Shown here in pieces: positions 21,380 to 35,300 of a stretch of DNA of 64,000 nt. The stretch lies in the NCBI RefSeq assembly GCF_023053635.1, contig NC_086179.1, positions 496,501 to 560,500 of the forward strand, written 5' to 3'. The translations under genes and the position numbers were made by a program. This DNA is from Elgaria multicarinata webbii. Its lineage: Eukaryota; Chordata; Lepidosauria; Squamata; Anguidae. The notes beneath the pieces are model-generated. The model was not told the origin of the DNA. It did no database searches and saw only the letters and a program-made list of their open reading frames with translations. The first letter of the stretch is position 1. The number at the start of each line of letters is the position of its first letter.

Positions 21380-21702
21380 CGTGCCCCGGAAGTCCCTCCC
21401 CCGCCGCGACGTCCTGGTTTGAATACGCTCCATTCCCTCCATGGCCGCCGCTCGCCGCAGCGATTGGTCCCCCGCGAGCCCGGGGGGCGCGGCCAGACGA
21501 AGCGCATGCCGATTGGCTCTCCCGAGCGGGGGGCGGGGCTTCTGCTCGTGCTGCGCGTGCGCGGGGAGGCGGGGAGGGATAAATGCCCGCGCGCCGCCCC
21601 GCCCCTTCCCCTCTGCCGCTCCAGCCGCGCCGCTTCCCGCAGGACGTGACCCGGCCAGAGACCCCCGGACCCCGCGCACCGGCAGACCCAGAGACCGGCG
21701 TC
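21380..21702 (+). promoter_or_regulatory. SND1: SND1 core promoter and 5' UTR
   Basis: Two inverted CCAAT boxes (ATTGG at 21463-21467 and 21512-21516) lie 49 bp apart. A GC box GGGGGCGGGGC follows at about 21530-21539, then CTGCGCGTGCGCGG (NRF1-like, 21551-21564) and a weak GATAAAT near 21578. Human SND1 is, as I recall, driven by NF-Y and Sp1, which fits. The transcription start is not fixed by sequence; the 5' UTR may begin near 21600. Confidence 0.55.
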
Positions 21703-21765
21703 ATGGCCTCCTCCGCCGCCGCCGCCCCGCCGGCCCCCGCCTTGCAGCGCGGCATCGTCAAGATG
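21703..21765 (+). CDS. SND1: SND1 coding exon 1
   Basis: The ATG sits in a good context (GGCGTCATGG). It encodes 21 residues ending QRGIVKM, then ATG|GTAAAG. The Ala/Pro-rich head replaces the Ser/Gly-rich head of the human protein. It ends in phase 0. Confidence 0.95.
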
Positions 21766-24700
21766 GTAAAGATTGCCCCTGAGCATGTGCAGCGCAGGGA
21801 AGGGGCGCGACGGGCGCCCCTCGGCGTCCTCCTGGCTTGGCCGGTGGGGGTGGTCCTCCTGCCCCCTCCTGCCGAAGCCCCCCGCCGCCCTCCCCGGCCC
21901 GACGCCTGCCTGCCTCCCTGCCTCCCTCCCTCCCTCCCTCGCTCGCTCGCTCGCTCGCTGCCTCTGGGCCGGCTGCCCGCGCGCTTCCACGTGCCCGCGT
22001 GGCCCTGGCCGGAGCTGCCCACTTGGCGCTGGGCCGCCCCGCGCCCGCCCGCCCGCCCGCCTTGGCGCCTTCCTTGCCGCCTGTGGCCCTGCGTGGCTCG
22101 GGCAGGGCTCGGTCCCCTGCCGCGGGGAGTCCGGCAGCTGCTGGCGCGGAGCGTGGCGGAGGAAGCGCCGCCTTGCCTGGCCCGGACCGGCCCGGACCTC
22201 GGGCCCGCCTAGCGCAGCGCCCAGCCCAGCGCCTCCGCCCCTGGGCCAGCTGCTCCAGCCAGCGCCTCCGCGGGGCGAGGCCGGGGTGCGCCTCCCCGCC
22301 CTCCAACCCCAGTTTGGGGTCCTCCTCCCTCTCAGCCAGGGCTGCCCTCCATCCTGGAGCCTCGGAGGGCCTCCCGGCGCCTGGCCAGGACCTGCCAGGG
22401 CTCCCTCAGGGGCTCCAGGTCCGGAAGGGAAGGGAGGAAGCAGCTGCCTGCCAGAGCCTGAGGCGCTGCCTTGTGCCGAGTCAGCCAGTCCTCCTGCCCC
22501 CACACTTCCTGCTGCCTGGATCCACGGAGCCCAAGAGGGTCAGCCCAGGCCGGCAGCAGCACGGCTCCCTCTTGCCTGGGGTCTCCTCCTGCCTGGCGAT
22601 GCCACCGGAGGGTCCGCCTTCAGAGCCCTTTGCTTGCTCTTCGGCCACTGCGTGCACAGAGTGCTGGGCGAGAGGCACCCTCGGTCTGATCCGGCACCAG
22701 GGCTCTTCGGAGGGTCGTGGGCCACTGAGCCGCATCGCGTCTCGATGCAGCTGTGGGGAGTTCCTGTGTCTACCTCCTCGGACGGAGCAAGAGCCGGTTG
22801 TGACATCTGAGTCGGTCGCCTTCTTTCCCCTTGGAGCGCTTCACGCTGAGCGCAGCTGCCTTGCCGTAGGGGTGAAGAGAGGTGGGAACAGCCGTAGCTC
22901 AGTGGCCGCCCCCTTGCTGGGCACTCTGGGGGTCCCCAGCAGCCTCTCCAGGCCCCTGAGACCCTCCGTGATGAAGGCTGAGCCTGACCGACCAGAGGGC
23001 TGGCTTTGCTTTAAGGAGAAGGTCAGGCGCACGCAGCCCTGGCGTTGTGGTTGCAGCTCCTATCCTCCCCCTCTATCGGCTATCCTGGGAGGGTAAGGCC
23101 ACTTCCGATGACCTGTGGAAGCCTCCGTGGTAGATGCGGCCTTCGGCCCTCTCCAAGGCAAAGGACTCTTCCGGGGCAGGTGTGGCAACTTGGTCTTGGA
23201 ATCTGAATCTGCCCTTCCTGCCTCGTCCCTTGGAGGGAGGCTGTTGGTTCTGGCTTCTTCCACCTTAGGGAGGAGTAAGGAGGAACCTTTTAAACCGTGA
23301 AAGGAGCGCAGTGGAGGACGCACAGGAGCATGTCCTGCAGGCTGAGTGGACGGCTGTAACTTGATAAACAGCAGAGCAAGAACGTGAGTTTGCAGGTGCA
23401 AGGAGCGTCTCTCGTTGCGGGCTGCCCCATTTGCTTCCTTTCAGTTGGTATTTTGACCTGCTGGTGGGAATTGTGTCTGCGCAGGAGCGGAACTGGCAGC
23501 TGAGTGGAAGCCTGTAAATTGCTTTTGTTCACGGTTCCGTCCTGCTTGGGCAGAGGCTGGTGCTCAGGTCGTGCAGGGTGGTCAGTTTTATCTTGCTGTG
23601 CTGGCGGAGATGCCACGTGGAGCTGTGGCATCTGGTGTGTGCGTGCGCGTGTGTCTGTGGTCTGGCTGTGGAGCGGCAGCTGCTTGTCTCAGCCTTCGTG
23701 GTGTGAGTCTGCTTTATGTCTCCTGCTTCGTTGATAGCTGACGAGGCAGAGGTGATGGAAGCTCTCCGAGCTGCTGGAGGGTTTGAAATCGCTGCCGTCT
23801 GAATCCAAGCCCTCCTTACGCCGTCAGCGTCATACCTGCATTCTGCAGAGCCTCAGCTGCGTTACAGGGTCGTCCGTGAGAGGGTGCAGGTGTTGGTGAC
23901 GCTTGGCAGGTCCCCGTTGTCTTTCAGATTTGAACTCTGAATGGACCTTGTGGATACTTACGAAAGCTGGCAATATTGGTTGGCTGTAAAAAGCCACAAC
24001 GGGGGATGGATAAATCCAGGCACCTGCATGTTGAAATGCTTAAAAGGGTCCTGTGGGCACCTGGGGAATGGCAGTACTTTTGCCAGCCTCGCCCGGCCTT
24101 TGGTATCAGACCTGGGCACACACCTGTGAGTATATCCCACTACCACAATGAGATCAGTAATGACGCCTCTCTCTTCTCTGACGGACCGCTGCCCCACTGC
24201 CCGAGGGAACTTACCCCTGGAACATGCAAGTCCAAGGGAGCGCTGGGTGTGCGGGGGGAAAAGGCCTCATCCAGATTCCGCCGCAGCACAGCAGACCCTT
24301 GGGGTTTCCTTGGCAGGCAATCTGATGTGGGAAGTGCTCAAAGCCACACGTGGAACCGGTGTTTAGTGCTGTCCTAAGAAAAAAGAGCACCTGTGCCCGG
24401 AGCCTAGGCTTTGTTCTGAAGCGATGGCTCTGAACTGCGGACCTTGGGTCCCTCTAGGTCCCTTTAGGGTGCTTCAAACCAGAGAGACATCTGTGGTGCC
24501 CGCCCCGTTCCCTCGAGCGTGGCCATGTGCCCCCAGTGCAGCCAGGCCTCTCTTTGCCCAACGCAGCAGTAGGTTGCAGGTGCCTTGTCTGGTGGGTTGG
24601 TCAGGAGGACCCCTGGCCACTGCTGCAGGCTCTAGCTCTTGGCACAGTGCGTGCACGTGAATTGTGGTGCAATGACCCTGAGCCTTGGGAGCAGGCAGGC

Positions 24701-26275
24701 ACACAGCAGGATGTCCAGGGATCCAGGCAGCCCGCCCCTCTCCGCCACACACCCCTGGTGGGACTTGATGCCCCTCTTGCCTTGTGCTACTAAGCAGGGG
24801 AGGGAACCATCCCAGAGCATGGCAGGGGAGCCTGGTCCCCTGTGTGGCAAGGGGTGGGATGGGGGAGGTAAAGGCCTCTTGCACTGGATGAAGGAGGATC
24901 ACCGCTTGGGTGTGCCAGGCTGCGGGTGTCCTTTTGGCTTGTAGAAGTGCCGTTGGTGCCTGGCTAGCAGCTCCTTTTGCCCCAGGGGCTTTCCATACCA
25001 TGAGGAAGCTGTGCAGCAAATGGCTCTTGGCCAGGGAAATCTGTCTCTCTGGGCCTGATTTGGCTGGCCCTTTTAGCCGCGCTCGGTTGTGCTGTTTTGT
25101 TTGAAGGTCTTTATAGCTGGCACGAAAGCAGTCAGAAATCCTGTGAGAACGAGCCCTCAAAATGGCCATGGAAGTGCTTAAAGGGAACCACCCCTGGGGT
25201 GGCTTGGGAGGGGCTGTTGTGCTGGGGCCTAGCCCCCGCTTGGCCTGCAGCAGGGCCTGGGCTCCATCGCCGGCTGCGGCAGTGCTTCCAGTGAAAAGGG
25301 CCCCGGGGGGATTTGGAGAGCCACGGCTGCCGGTTGGAGCAGGTGGTGCTGGGTCTGGCCTGGGATGAGGCGGCTTCTTCTCTTCCTCTTCCTATCCTTG
25401 TGGCCTCCTCAGAGCAGTTGGTGAAAAGGTCCTCCAGACCGAGGGGCAAAGAGAAGCGGACAGCGCAGGATCTGGGCCAAGCTGAGCCTCCCCCTTAGCA
25501 GTGGCAAGGGCTGGAACTGGAGAGACGTCCACGGGGGAGTTTCCAGGAGCAGGCCCACGATTGAGGCAGGAAGCTTGTGATCCCAGCTGCTGCAGCGCTG
25601 GCCGGTGGGAGACCACTTCACCAGCCCACTGCAATGGGCCCCAGGCCGTTTCCAAAGATGTGGGTCGGCTGCCCAGACAGCCCTGCTTCTGTGCCCTTCC
25701 TGCTGCAGCCGTCTGCCTTCTTGAGGGCCGGTGTTTCTAGGAAAGCCGTTTCTCCATGAGAGCCAGTGTGTGTGTGAGGCTCACGGCTGCTTTGACAATA
25801 TGGGGAAATCTCTGCTCTTTCAAAATACAGAGAGAGATTATACATACGTTGTTGTAACTTCAGTTTTGCTCTTAGGTAGGCGACCAAAACAGTAAAAGGA
25901 CCCAATACTTGCTGCTTGTCTTTCATTGTTTGTCAGATATGCTAGTAGATAAGGGAGACTTTGAGGTTAGATACAGCTTTGTAAAATACATTTCTCCTTC
26001 TGTTGCCACCAGTAACTTTCCTGTTCCTGTTTCCAGGCTGCCTAGCTCATATTACACTGACAGCTTGGAGGTGTTCATTGGCTCACTTTTTCCCTCGGCC
26101 TGGGCCTGGGCCTGGAGCCCAAGTAACTCAGGACCTCCTTCTAGCACTGAGAGCCCCCTGCCCTCTGGCTGTACCTGCCTTTGAAAGCGGGCCGGGGCCA
26201 GGTGGAGTGCCTGCCAGGGAGAGGAAGTCCGTCTCGGTCACGGAATCCCAAGGGTGGATCTTCTCCCAAGGGAGA

Positions 26276-26325
<50 letters not shown>

Positions 26326-29300
26326 TCTCTCTCTTGGACATTAGATGAAGGTCGTGGCTGGGTTATTTTTTTTGATGTTGGAATCATTTTTGTTTGCGTT
26401 TTGTTTTTGGCAGCCTTCTCTGTGTCAGAGTAGCTGCTGGATGTAGGTTGTGGCTGGCTGGCACTACGTTGTGCAGCTCTTTGCTGCTTTGAGAGAGGTG
26501 TCTGTATTAACGATTTTACCCTTTTATGCTCTGTCTTGAATGCCCGTCAAAATGATGAGGGAAAATACACTACGTGAAACCAAAAAAAGGAAGAGATAGT
26601 CTCTAGTGTTAAAAAGTAGAAAAGTTTTAATCTCTTTGTACAGATGTCTCAAACGTTTAAAAATGTATTGTTGTTACAGGACTTTTTGAATAAAAGCTCG
26701 ACGTTTCGGATCTGCCGATCCTTCTTCAGGAGCTGATACAACAGAATAACATGAACTACCAAAAAGTCCAAACGTTTGCTGCAGATACAACAGGCAAAAA
26801 GAACGCAAGGAAGTCTTTTGACGGCTTCATTTGGACTTTTTGGTAGTTCATGTTATTCTGCTATATCAGCTCCTGAAGAAGGATCGGCAGATCCGAAACG
26901 TCGAGCTTTTATTCAAAAAGTCCTGTAACAACAATACATTTTTAAACGTTTGAGACATCTGTACAAAGAGATTAAAACTTTTCTACTTTTCAACACTAGA
27001 GACTATCTCTTCCTTTTTTTGCTGTCTTGAATGCCGCCGTGTGGCAGAAAGGGAGCATAAACACGTTCTACTTAACTGATGCAATTTGCTGACCTGAGGT
27101 GTGGTGATGGTCAGTGGCTTTGAAAGGGGGCGAAATTAATGCCTGGTGGGCAAACGCTCCTTGGTGCGATGGGCTCTTCCTGTTCAAAGGGGTTCTGGGC
27201 CAGTGGCCGCCAGGTCCCCCAAGAGCCTCAGGTTGCCTAAACACCCTCTGTCTTCCCTCACCAGGTTCTCTCAGGCTGTGCCATCATCGTTCGAGGCCAA
27301 CCTCGCGGAGGGCCACCTCCTGAGAAACAGATCAATCTCAGCAACATCCGGGCTGGGAATCTCGCACGCCGGGCAGGTGCCGCGCAGCCAGACAGCAAGG
27401 ACACGCCGGATGAGGTCAGTGTGGACTCTTTGCCCCAGGTGGCACCTGCCTGATCTCCAAAGTGTGTGTGTTTTTAAGTCAAATAGAATCATAGAATAGT
27501 AGAGTTGGAAGGGGCCTATAAGGCCATCGAGTCCAACCCCCTGCTCAATGCAGGAATAGAGCTTGGACCATGGAGGATGAGGACCATACAATAAGTTTCT
27601 CCGTCTGTAAGGTGCTGCAGTGTGTTTTCCCCTCTGTGTTTGCTGTAGCCATACGTGGGCTTAATTCTGCAGCTTCAGCATTGGATTTAAGAGCGCTTTC
27701 AGCATGATCCCCACCCCCGGGTCTTAAGTCGTTTGCACTAGAATTTTTCTAACACTGTTTCTTTGATATTACTCTTTCTGGGGATTCAGTAGGCCAGAAA
27801 TCTAAATCTGATTTGCTGGTGGTATTTTGTTTGGGAGCGATCTTCGCAGAGGGGCAGTGATGTGGTTTTTACGAAAAGAAATTGAGCTGGAAAATTTTCC
27901 AGAAGAATTTGTAGTGCAAATTGCGTTAATTTTCATAGTGTCATTTGCATGGGAGAATTGAACTCATAAGTAGTGTCAGTGAAGCTGAAGGTGCCCCAAC
28001 AGCCTTGATGGAAAGGAGTTGAATTCTGTTGAAATAGATGAGTGGGTGTCAGCCTGCCATGGGGACAGTTCTTTGGAGTGCTACATTCAATCAGCGTGTC
28101 AAAGTTTTCAGTACCTTTCTTTAAATTTTAAGGGAAAAGAACAATGTAAGGGAAGTACATCCTGTTGTCTTCAAATTTTTACAAGTATTTCAATAACGGA
28201 TTCTACATAATGTAACATTTAAATCACATTCAGTGTTTTTAAAATCCCCCCACTCAAATATTTCATGTCAATTATTTGTGGCATATTGGGACAAGCAAAT
28301 AACATGGGATGCTTTTTTAGCTTTATTTACTAAATACTAATAAAATAATCTTGCTAAATTAGGTCTCTCTGGGGCATCAGAAGATCTTCTGATGCAAACT
28401 GAAAAGTTTGCTCTAAGACACAGATGTATTTCAATGACTTATCTGTATTCTTTCACATTAGGGTTAAACCACCTGAAAATCACTAATTAAAGCTTTCAAA
28501 CTGTCAAGGTGGCGTAATATTGTTTTTGCAGTTGGCCTACATTCGTGTTTACTAATGAATTTAGGGAATGAAAACTTTTCCGCAAGAAGCGAACGTACTG
28601 GAATTTTTTCTGTTTTCTGCCCCACATCACTGCGGAGGGGTAGTCGTGGCAGTGGCAATGTCACGTCATGGACCGTGGCCAGTTGCTGCCAATTAATACA
28701 TGTGGAGGTGGTGGAAGCCGTTATCCTGATTCAAGCCTCCAGGGATAAAATGAAACCCATTGATGAATTCTGACTCAGCGGCATCCCATTGTAGTCTCCT
28801 GGTGAAGCTTCTTTGCTTCGCAATGGGCACTTTCAGGTCCATGTCAGAGAGCCCTGGGAGGCTGGAGGGTCCTCCGGCAGGCTTTTGGATCTAGCCGTTT
28901 CTGATGTCAGGCTTGGCTCCATATATCCGTTTCCTCTCTCTCCCCCCCGCCCCCAGCGTATTGGGAGGGAAGCCTCAGATTTCAGGATGGGCTCATTCCC
29001 AGCCATTCCCTGTTTCAGTGCTGTTTGCCAGTTAGGGTAGCTTTTTATTCCGTTTCATGCTGGTGTTTCTTATTCTTTCTGACGGCTGCCTTGTGGCCAG
29101 GTGAAATGTGCCCCTTCCTCAAAGGGAGAGGTGTGGGTGTGTGGGGTCTCTAGGGTTGACTAGTGCTCATGTCATGATCTGCGTCTCTCCTCTTCCTTCC
29201 TCAGCCCTGGGGATTTCCAGCCCGTGAATTCCTGCGGAAGAAGCTGATTGGGAAGGAAGTTTGCTTCACCGTGGAGTACAAGGCCCAGATGGGCCGGGAG

Positions 29301-32300
29301 TATGGGATGGTCTACCTGGGGAAAGGTGAGAAGGGCCACACCTGTGGAAGGTAGAGCTCTGCCTCTTACATCTTCATGGCGCTGCAGCTCAGGGCGATGG
29401 CACTGGCGAGTATCCCCATCGGTGCTGCTGGGTGTGCCAGGCTCGCTTTGGGCAGCAAGTGGCCTGGCTTGAAGTCCCTGGCATCTGTGGGTCCTCCTGG
29501 TGCCTGTCTGGTCTGGGCTTCCCACGTGCCTTCCAAGGCGCGGTCGGCAGAGGCTGCTTGGCACAGTGTGACATTAGCGCCCTGATCTACTGATGCCCCC
29601 CCCCCTCTGCCAAATCACAGTCCAACCTTTGTCTTGCAAAGCATCCAGGAAAAGAGATTCTCCAGTGGCCTGTTGCAGCTTATGTGCCGTTCATGAACTC
29701 TTCCGTTTGGAATTTGCTTACCTGCTGTAACTCCAGGATGCCTCCTTCTGGTTTAAACCCGGTGCTGCTTGCTTGGGCTCTTGGGGGGGCGGGGGGCGGG
29801 GGGCGGGATGAGCCTCCTCTAGTTCTTCTTCGTGGTCTCTATGCATCACACATATGGGCTTTGCGCCTGCGCAGAGACCAGACCGGAACCTTCTATAGCT
29901 AAGTGGAACGTTTTTGGCGGGAACCCCTCCCCCACGCTACTGCGCATGTCCATGGGGTTCCCGCCCTACCCTCAGTTCTTCGTCGTCCGCCATCGTGCCT
30001 AGACCGAAAGACCAAACCTCTAGCGTTTCTCTGTTAAATCTGTTTAAAATATTTTCTAGCTACCTTTTTCTTCAGCTTTCTTCTTTTTCGTCCTTTTTCG
30101 TCCTTTTTCTCTTGTTATCTATAAAAAAAAAAAAAAAAAAAAAGTATTATATTCTTGTACATAGTTTATCTTAGCGACTACGGTCGCGACTGCCGCATGG
30201 CAATAAAGGCCCCGTTCCGCAAGTGTGTCAAGTGCGGAGCCAAACTACCTCCTACGGACGGACACTCCCTTTGTGTCCTTTGTTTAGGCGAAGGTCATAT
30301 TGTAGAGGCGTGCCACCATTGCATGTCCTTTACAAAACAGACCAGAAAGAACAGGGCAGACCGTCTTCGCTCAATACTTTGGGAGAAAGCCCTCAGAGCT
30401 ACGGAGGCTCCAATGGATAAAACGGCAACTGATAAGCCCGTTTCTGACCGAGGCACAGGGACGAGTGTGCAAGCCAGAGCAATTGATAGGGCACAGATAC
30501 CCCTGACGCCTGGCCGGTCATTGGCAAGTTCTGCAGCCAAGAAAATTTCAAAAAAGGCCAGAACGCCAAAATCTTCCTCCGAAATGGAGAAGAAAAAGAA
30601 AAAGAAGAAAAAGGATACTGAGAAAACCTCTCATGGTTCTCCTCGACTATCCGAGTCTTCTCGGAGACAAACAACCCCTCCTACCGTAACGGCTGTTTCG
30701 GTATCGAGGCATGTCTCGACGCCGAGACCCCAGTCGATACCGAAGAAGACGGTACCGACGCACCCTCCCAGTTTATCGGAGGGTGAATTACGTGATTCGG
30801 CATCGGCAGCCTCATTGAGAGAGCCTATTAGACCTCAAGTACCTCAAGATATAATTCCACTACAACCTTCGCCTAGACGAACACCGAGGCGTGATTGGGA
30901 CAGAATCTCTCAATATTCTGAGCCCCAAACCAGACAAGGTTATTATGACTGGGATCGCTACCGACCTCAGAGATATTATGATCAATATCCACCGGAGGAA
31001 TATTTCGCCCAGCCTCCACCCACATCCAGAATTTGCCAATTGCCACTGCCTCCTTCTTCTATCCACCAATCTCCTGCTCGACGCCATAGCCGTTCGTCGA
31101 CACCAATCACTGCAGCGGCTACGTTACCGACGCAGCAGGTATTAGTTGATCCAGCACAACATCAGATGCAGCTGGTTACTGTTTCGTCTCCAGAGGGTAA
31201 CTACCCATCTGATTCCGATTCAGTTCATTCCGTAGTAGCATCGGTACCATCACCAAATGATGCTGTACATGGAGAGGATCCCTCATCGCCATCGGATGAT
31301 ATGGTGAGGTTCTCAGATCACATGTTAAGAATGGCCCGTGCACTCGGTTTAGACTTTGAGCAAGCAGACGAACCTGTAATCGATCCCATCTACGATGTGT
31401 TTCAAACAAAAACGACCTCAACAATTGCTATCCCGTTTCCGCCGGCTCTCAAACAAGCAGCGCAACTCTCATGGGAGACACCGTCTGTGACACAACCCAC
31501 CTCGAAAAGATTAGAGACTCTTTATCGGATTCAAGAGCGGGATGCTGGATTTTTAATCAAGCACCCAAAACCAAATTCGATCGTGGTGGAGTCAGCTCAG
31601 GGTCAGTCACAAAGAGCCCATTCCGCTCCCGTAGATAAGGAGGGCAGAAAGTTGGATTTGGCAGGTAGAAAGATCTACTCCGCGGCATCTCTCGGTATCA
31701 AGGCCTCAACTTACGAAGCAACGATGGCGCGATACCAGCTCTTCCTCTGGGAGAAAGTGGGGTCACTATGTGACTACCTCCCAGAGGATAAAAGAGACTT
31801 GGCGAGAGTTTTTCAATCGGAGGCATCAGCGATTGCAAGACAACAACTATCGACTGCAAGACATCAAGTTGATTGTCACTCAAAGAGCATGATGGGGGCC
31901 ATATCTTTGAGGAGACACGCATGGCTAAGATCTGCCAATCTCGCTACCGAAACTAAATCTAGGATCGAAAACATGCCTTTCGATGGCGAAGGCTTGTTTA
32001 ATAGCAAGACCGACGAGACCCTAGATAACATCTATAAGGCTCGGTCGACTGCGAAGAAGATGGGTTTTTCTGCTCCTCCAGCGCAGTACAGACCTAAAAG
32101 ATGGTCAAGGCCACTTATGCAACAACAATATCAGCAGCGGCCTCATTACCAAGGCCAACAGAGACAGCAACAACAACAGCTGCAGAGGAAGAGGCCTTAC
32201 CAGGGCAGATACCAGCAGGACAAGAGGCAACCCGACTTCTCTAAGAAGCAGCGGGTTTGACTCTTCGGCCCCAGATCCACTCCCTTTTGCGAACCGCCTA

Positions 32301-35300
32301 GCACCCCATTACCATCAATGGGAGTCAATAACATCGGACTCCTGGGTGCTCACTATCATCAATTCGGGCTATGCCATCGAGCTCGATGCCCTTCCTCCTT
32401 TTTCCGGCGTGAAAGTAACGACTCCATCCCCTCCTCTGCTGCTCGAGGTACAGACCTTGCTGGCGAAAGGAGCCATTTCTCCCGTACCTACAGAGGAAAT
32501 CAACCAAGGTTTTTTCTCCCGTTACTTCACGGTCCCGAAGAAAGATGGAGGTCTTCGACCGATTATGGACTTAAGACAACTGAACAAGTTCATCACCCCG
32601 AAGAAGTTCCGTATGACAACGGTTACTTCAATTTTGCAGCTTCTACAAAAAGGAGTTTGGTTCGCAGTGGTGGATCTGAAGGATGCGTACTTCCATATCT
32701 CCATCAGGAAGTCGCATCAAGCTTACCTGCGGTTTTCGATCGGTGCATCCCAGTACCAGTTCACCGTTCTTCCGTTCGGGTTGGCCACGGCACCGAGGGT
32801 TTTCACGAAGGTCATGGCGGTGGTATGCGCCCACCTAAGGCAGAAAGGCATTTATATTTATCCATACCTGGACGATTGGCTCCTCGTAGCGGACAGCAGC
32901 GAGGCGCTCCAGTCAGACATACTAACCACCCTCAACCTGTTGGACTCGTTGGGGCTGTGGATCAACCTCGAAAAGTCCATTTTGACTCCGCAGCAGAGAT
33001 TGGACTTCATAGGGGTAACCCTATCCTCTCGAGACGGGAGGGCATACTTACCTTCTACCAGGGCAAAAACCCTTCAACAGTTAGCCATCGATACCGAGAG
33101 CCGCCGAAAAGTTTCGGCATGGACAGTTCAGAGACTGTTAGGTCTGATGGCAGCTACTACGGCAGTCATCAGATTTGCGAGACTCAGAATGAGGATATTG
33201 CAAGCTTGGTTTTTGAGGACTTTCGATCTCAGGCTCAATGCTCGACGAACTTACCTTTCGATACCGAGGCAGGTGAGGGCATCTCTGAGTTGGTGGTTCT
33301 CGATGTCGACTCTTCTCGAAGGCGTTCCATTCCAACAAGACGCGCCTTCGGTAACGATCACGACGGATGCATCCTTAGAAGGATGGGGAGCCCATTGCAG
33401 CTCTTTAACTTCTCAGGGTCGTTGGCCTCGATCACAGAGGGAGCATCACATCAACCATCTCGAACTCCTGGCAGTAGAAAATGCAGTAAAAGCATTTGCA
33501 CAGATGATCGAGGGCCGAAATGTCTTGATCGCAACGGACAATACTACCGTGGTGGCATACATCAACAGACAGGGTGGAACAAGATCACACCCCCTGAATC
33601 GTTCTGCACTCAGAATATGGAACTGGTGCATAAAGAGAAGGACTTACCTGACTGCGATCCATGTAGCCGGCAAGGAAAACGTCGTTGCGGACTCTCTCAG
33701 CAGATCCTTCCATGTCGACCACGAGTGGGAGCTCGATGTCGAAGTGCGGGAAAGCCTTTTTCGGTACTGGGGCCGCCCTGTTGTCGATGTCTTCGCTACC
33801 GAGGACAACGCAATCTGCGCCAAGTATTGCAGCAGGGCAGGAAGAGGAGAGCAATCTTTAGGAGACGCCTTCACCAGGACTTGGAGAGGAAATCTCCTGT
33901 ACATGTTTCCTCCCTTCCCACTATTGACAAGGGTGATAGCCAAGATCCAGATAGACAACTCCAATTGCATCCTCATCACTCCGTGGTGGCCTCGACAGAC
34001 GTGGTTCTCTCACGCCCTTCGGCTATCGAGAGGGGATTACATCAGGCTCCCGTCGACACCGAAGCTACTGTCTCGACACCAGGGCAGGGTTCGACACGCA
34101 GATCTGTCGACCCTCAAGATGACTGCATGGAGGATAGCAACCACTCCTCCTCTAGAGCCAGAGTCTTGACTGTGGACCACATTATATTGGCAGCTCTAAA
34201 GCCTTCAACAAGGAAATCTTATGCAGCAAAGTGGCGGAGATTCCAGAACTTCGCATTGGAAAAGAACCAAACACCAGAATCTTGTCACTTATCCTTGATC
34301 CTCAATTATTTATTGACACTTTTCCAGCAAGGACTTAAACTTACATCCATCAGGGTTCACCTAGCTGCGATTACATCTTTTCATCGGGGCATAGATGGTT
34401 TTACACCTTTTACCCATCCAACAACCAAGAAATTTTTGAAAGGTCTGAAGAATACGATACCAACTGTGAAAAGTATCGTGCCGCCATGGAGCCTATCGGT
34501 TGTGCTGCAAGCACTGACACGCAAGCCATTCGAGCCCATGGCTTCGACAGACCTTAGGCTTCTAACTTTAAAGACTGTCTTTTTAGTAGCCATTACATCG
34601 GCAAGACGTGCAAGTGAGCTTAAAGCTCTTAGGATAGATGTCCCTTACACTATCTTTCATAAGGATAAAGTTGTGCTACGCACTGATCCAGCCTTCCTGC
34701 CTAAGGTAGTGTCATCGTTTCATCTGTCCCAGCATATTACTTTGCCTGCTTTCTTTCCTAATCCATCTACACCTCTTGAGTCTTCTTTGCATACTCTCGA
34801 TGTAAGAAGGGCTCTTGCTTTTTACAAAGACAGAACAGACAATTTTAGAAAAACAAAGCAATTGTTTATTTGTTATGGGGAGCCTTTTAAGGGACTCCCT
34901 GTCTCCTGCCAACGACTGTCTCGTTGGATAGTGGAGGCAATTGAATTGGCCTACTCTATTTCTAAAATAGAGTTAGTGAAACCTGTGACAGCTCATTCCA
35001 CCAGAGCTGTTTCAACTTCGGTGGCCTTCACCAGAGGTGTTCCACTGGCTGAAGTCTGTAGAGCCGCAACGTGGTCCACTCCCTCCACGTTTGTCAAGCA
35101 CTACAGTTTGGACACCCGTGCGAGGCAGGACTGCTCGTTTGGGAGGACAGTGCTTTCAGAGATCTTCAGATGATGCACCAACCCACCTCCAAAGGTATGT
35201 CAGCTTGCTACTCGCCCATATGTGTGATGCATAGAGACCACGAAGAAGAAATGCAGGTTGCTTACCTGTAACTGTAGTTCTTCGAGTGGTCATCTATGCA

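Larger units (their letters stand above)
20950..22300 (+). promoter_or_regulatory. SND1: SND1 CpG island
   Basis: CpG-dense DNA starts about 750 bp before the SND1 ATG and continues about 550 bp into intron 1. It includes a CTCC/CTCG tetranucleotide run at 21918-21960. This is the usual form of a housekeeping-gene promoter. Long Pro/Arg-rich frames on both strands here are composition effects. Confidence 0.75.
21766..27264 (+). other. SND1: SND1 intron 1
   Basis: A 5.5-kb intron. The first 0.5 kb belongs to the CpG island. A CR1 tail (22630), a (CCTG)n tract (26275) and a long palindromic insertion (26545) are inside. The stretch 22740-26270 is mixed sequence with no repeat family or gene I recognise. 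Confidence 0.9.

Noticed and set aside
21361-23096. 380- and 419-codon frames over the SND1 promoter and exon 1
   Set aside because: They are out of frame with the true SND1 exon, are Pro/Ala/Arg-rich, and end in intron 1.
26275-26324. CRISPR-like short regular repeats
   Set aside because: They are pure tetranucleotide units without spacers in a vertebrate intron.
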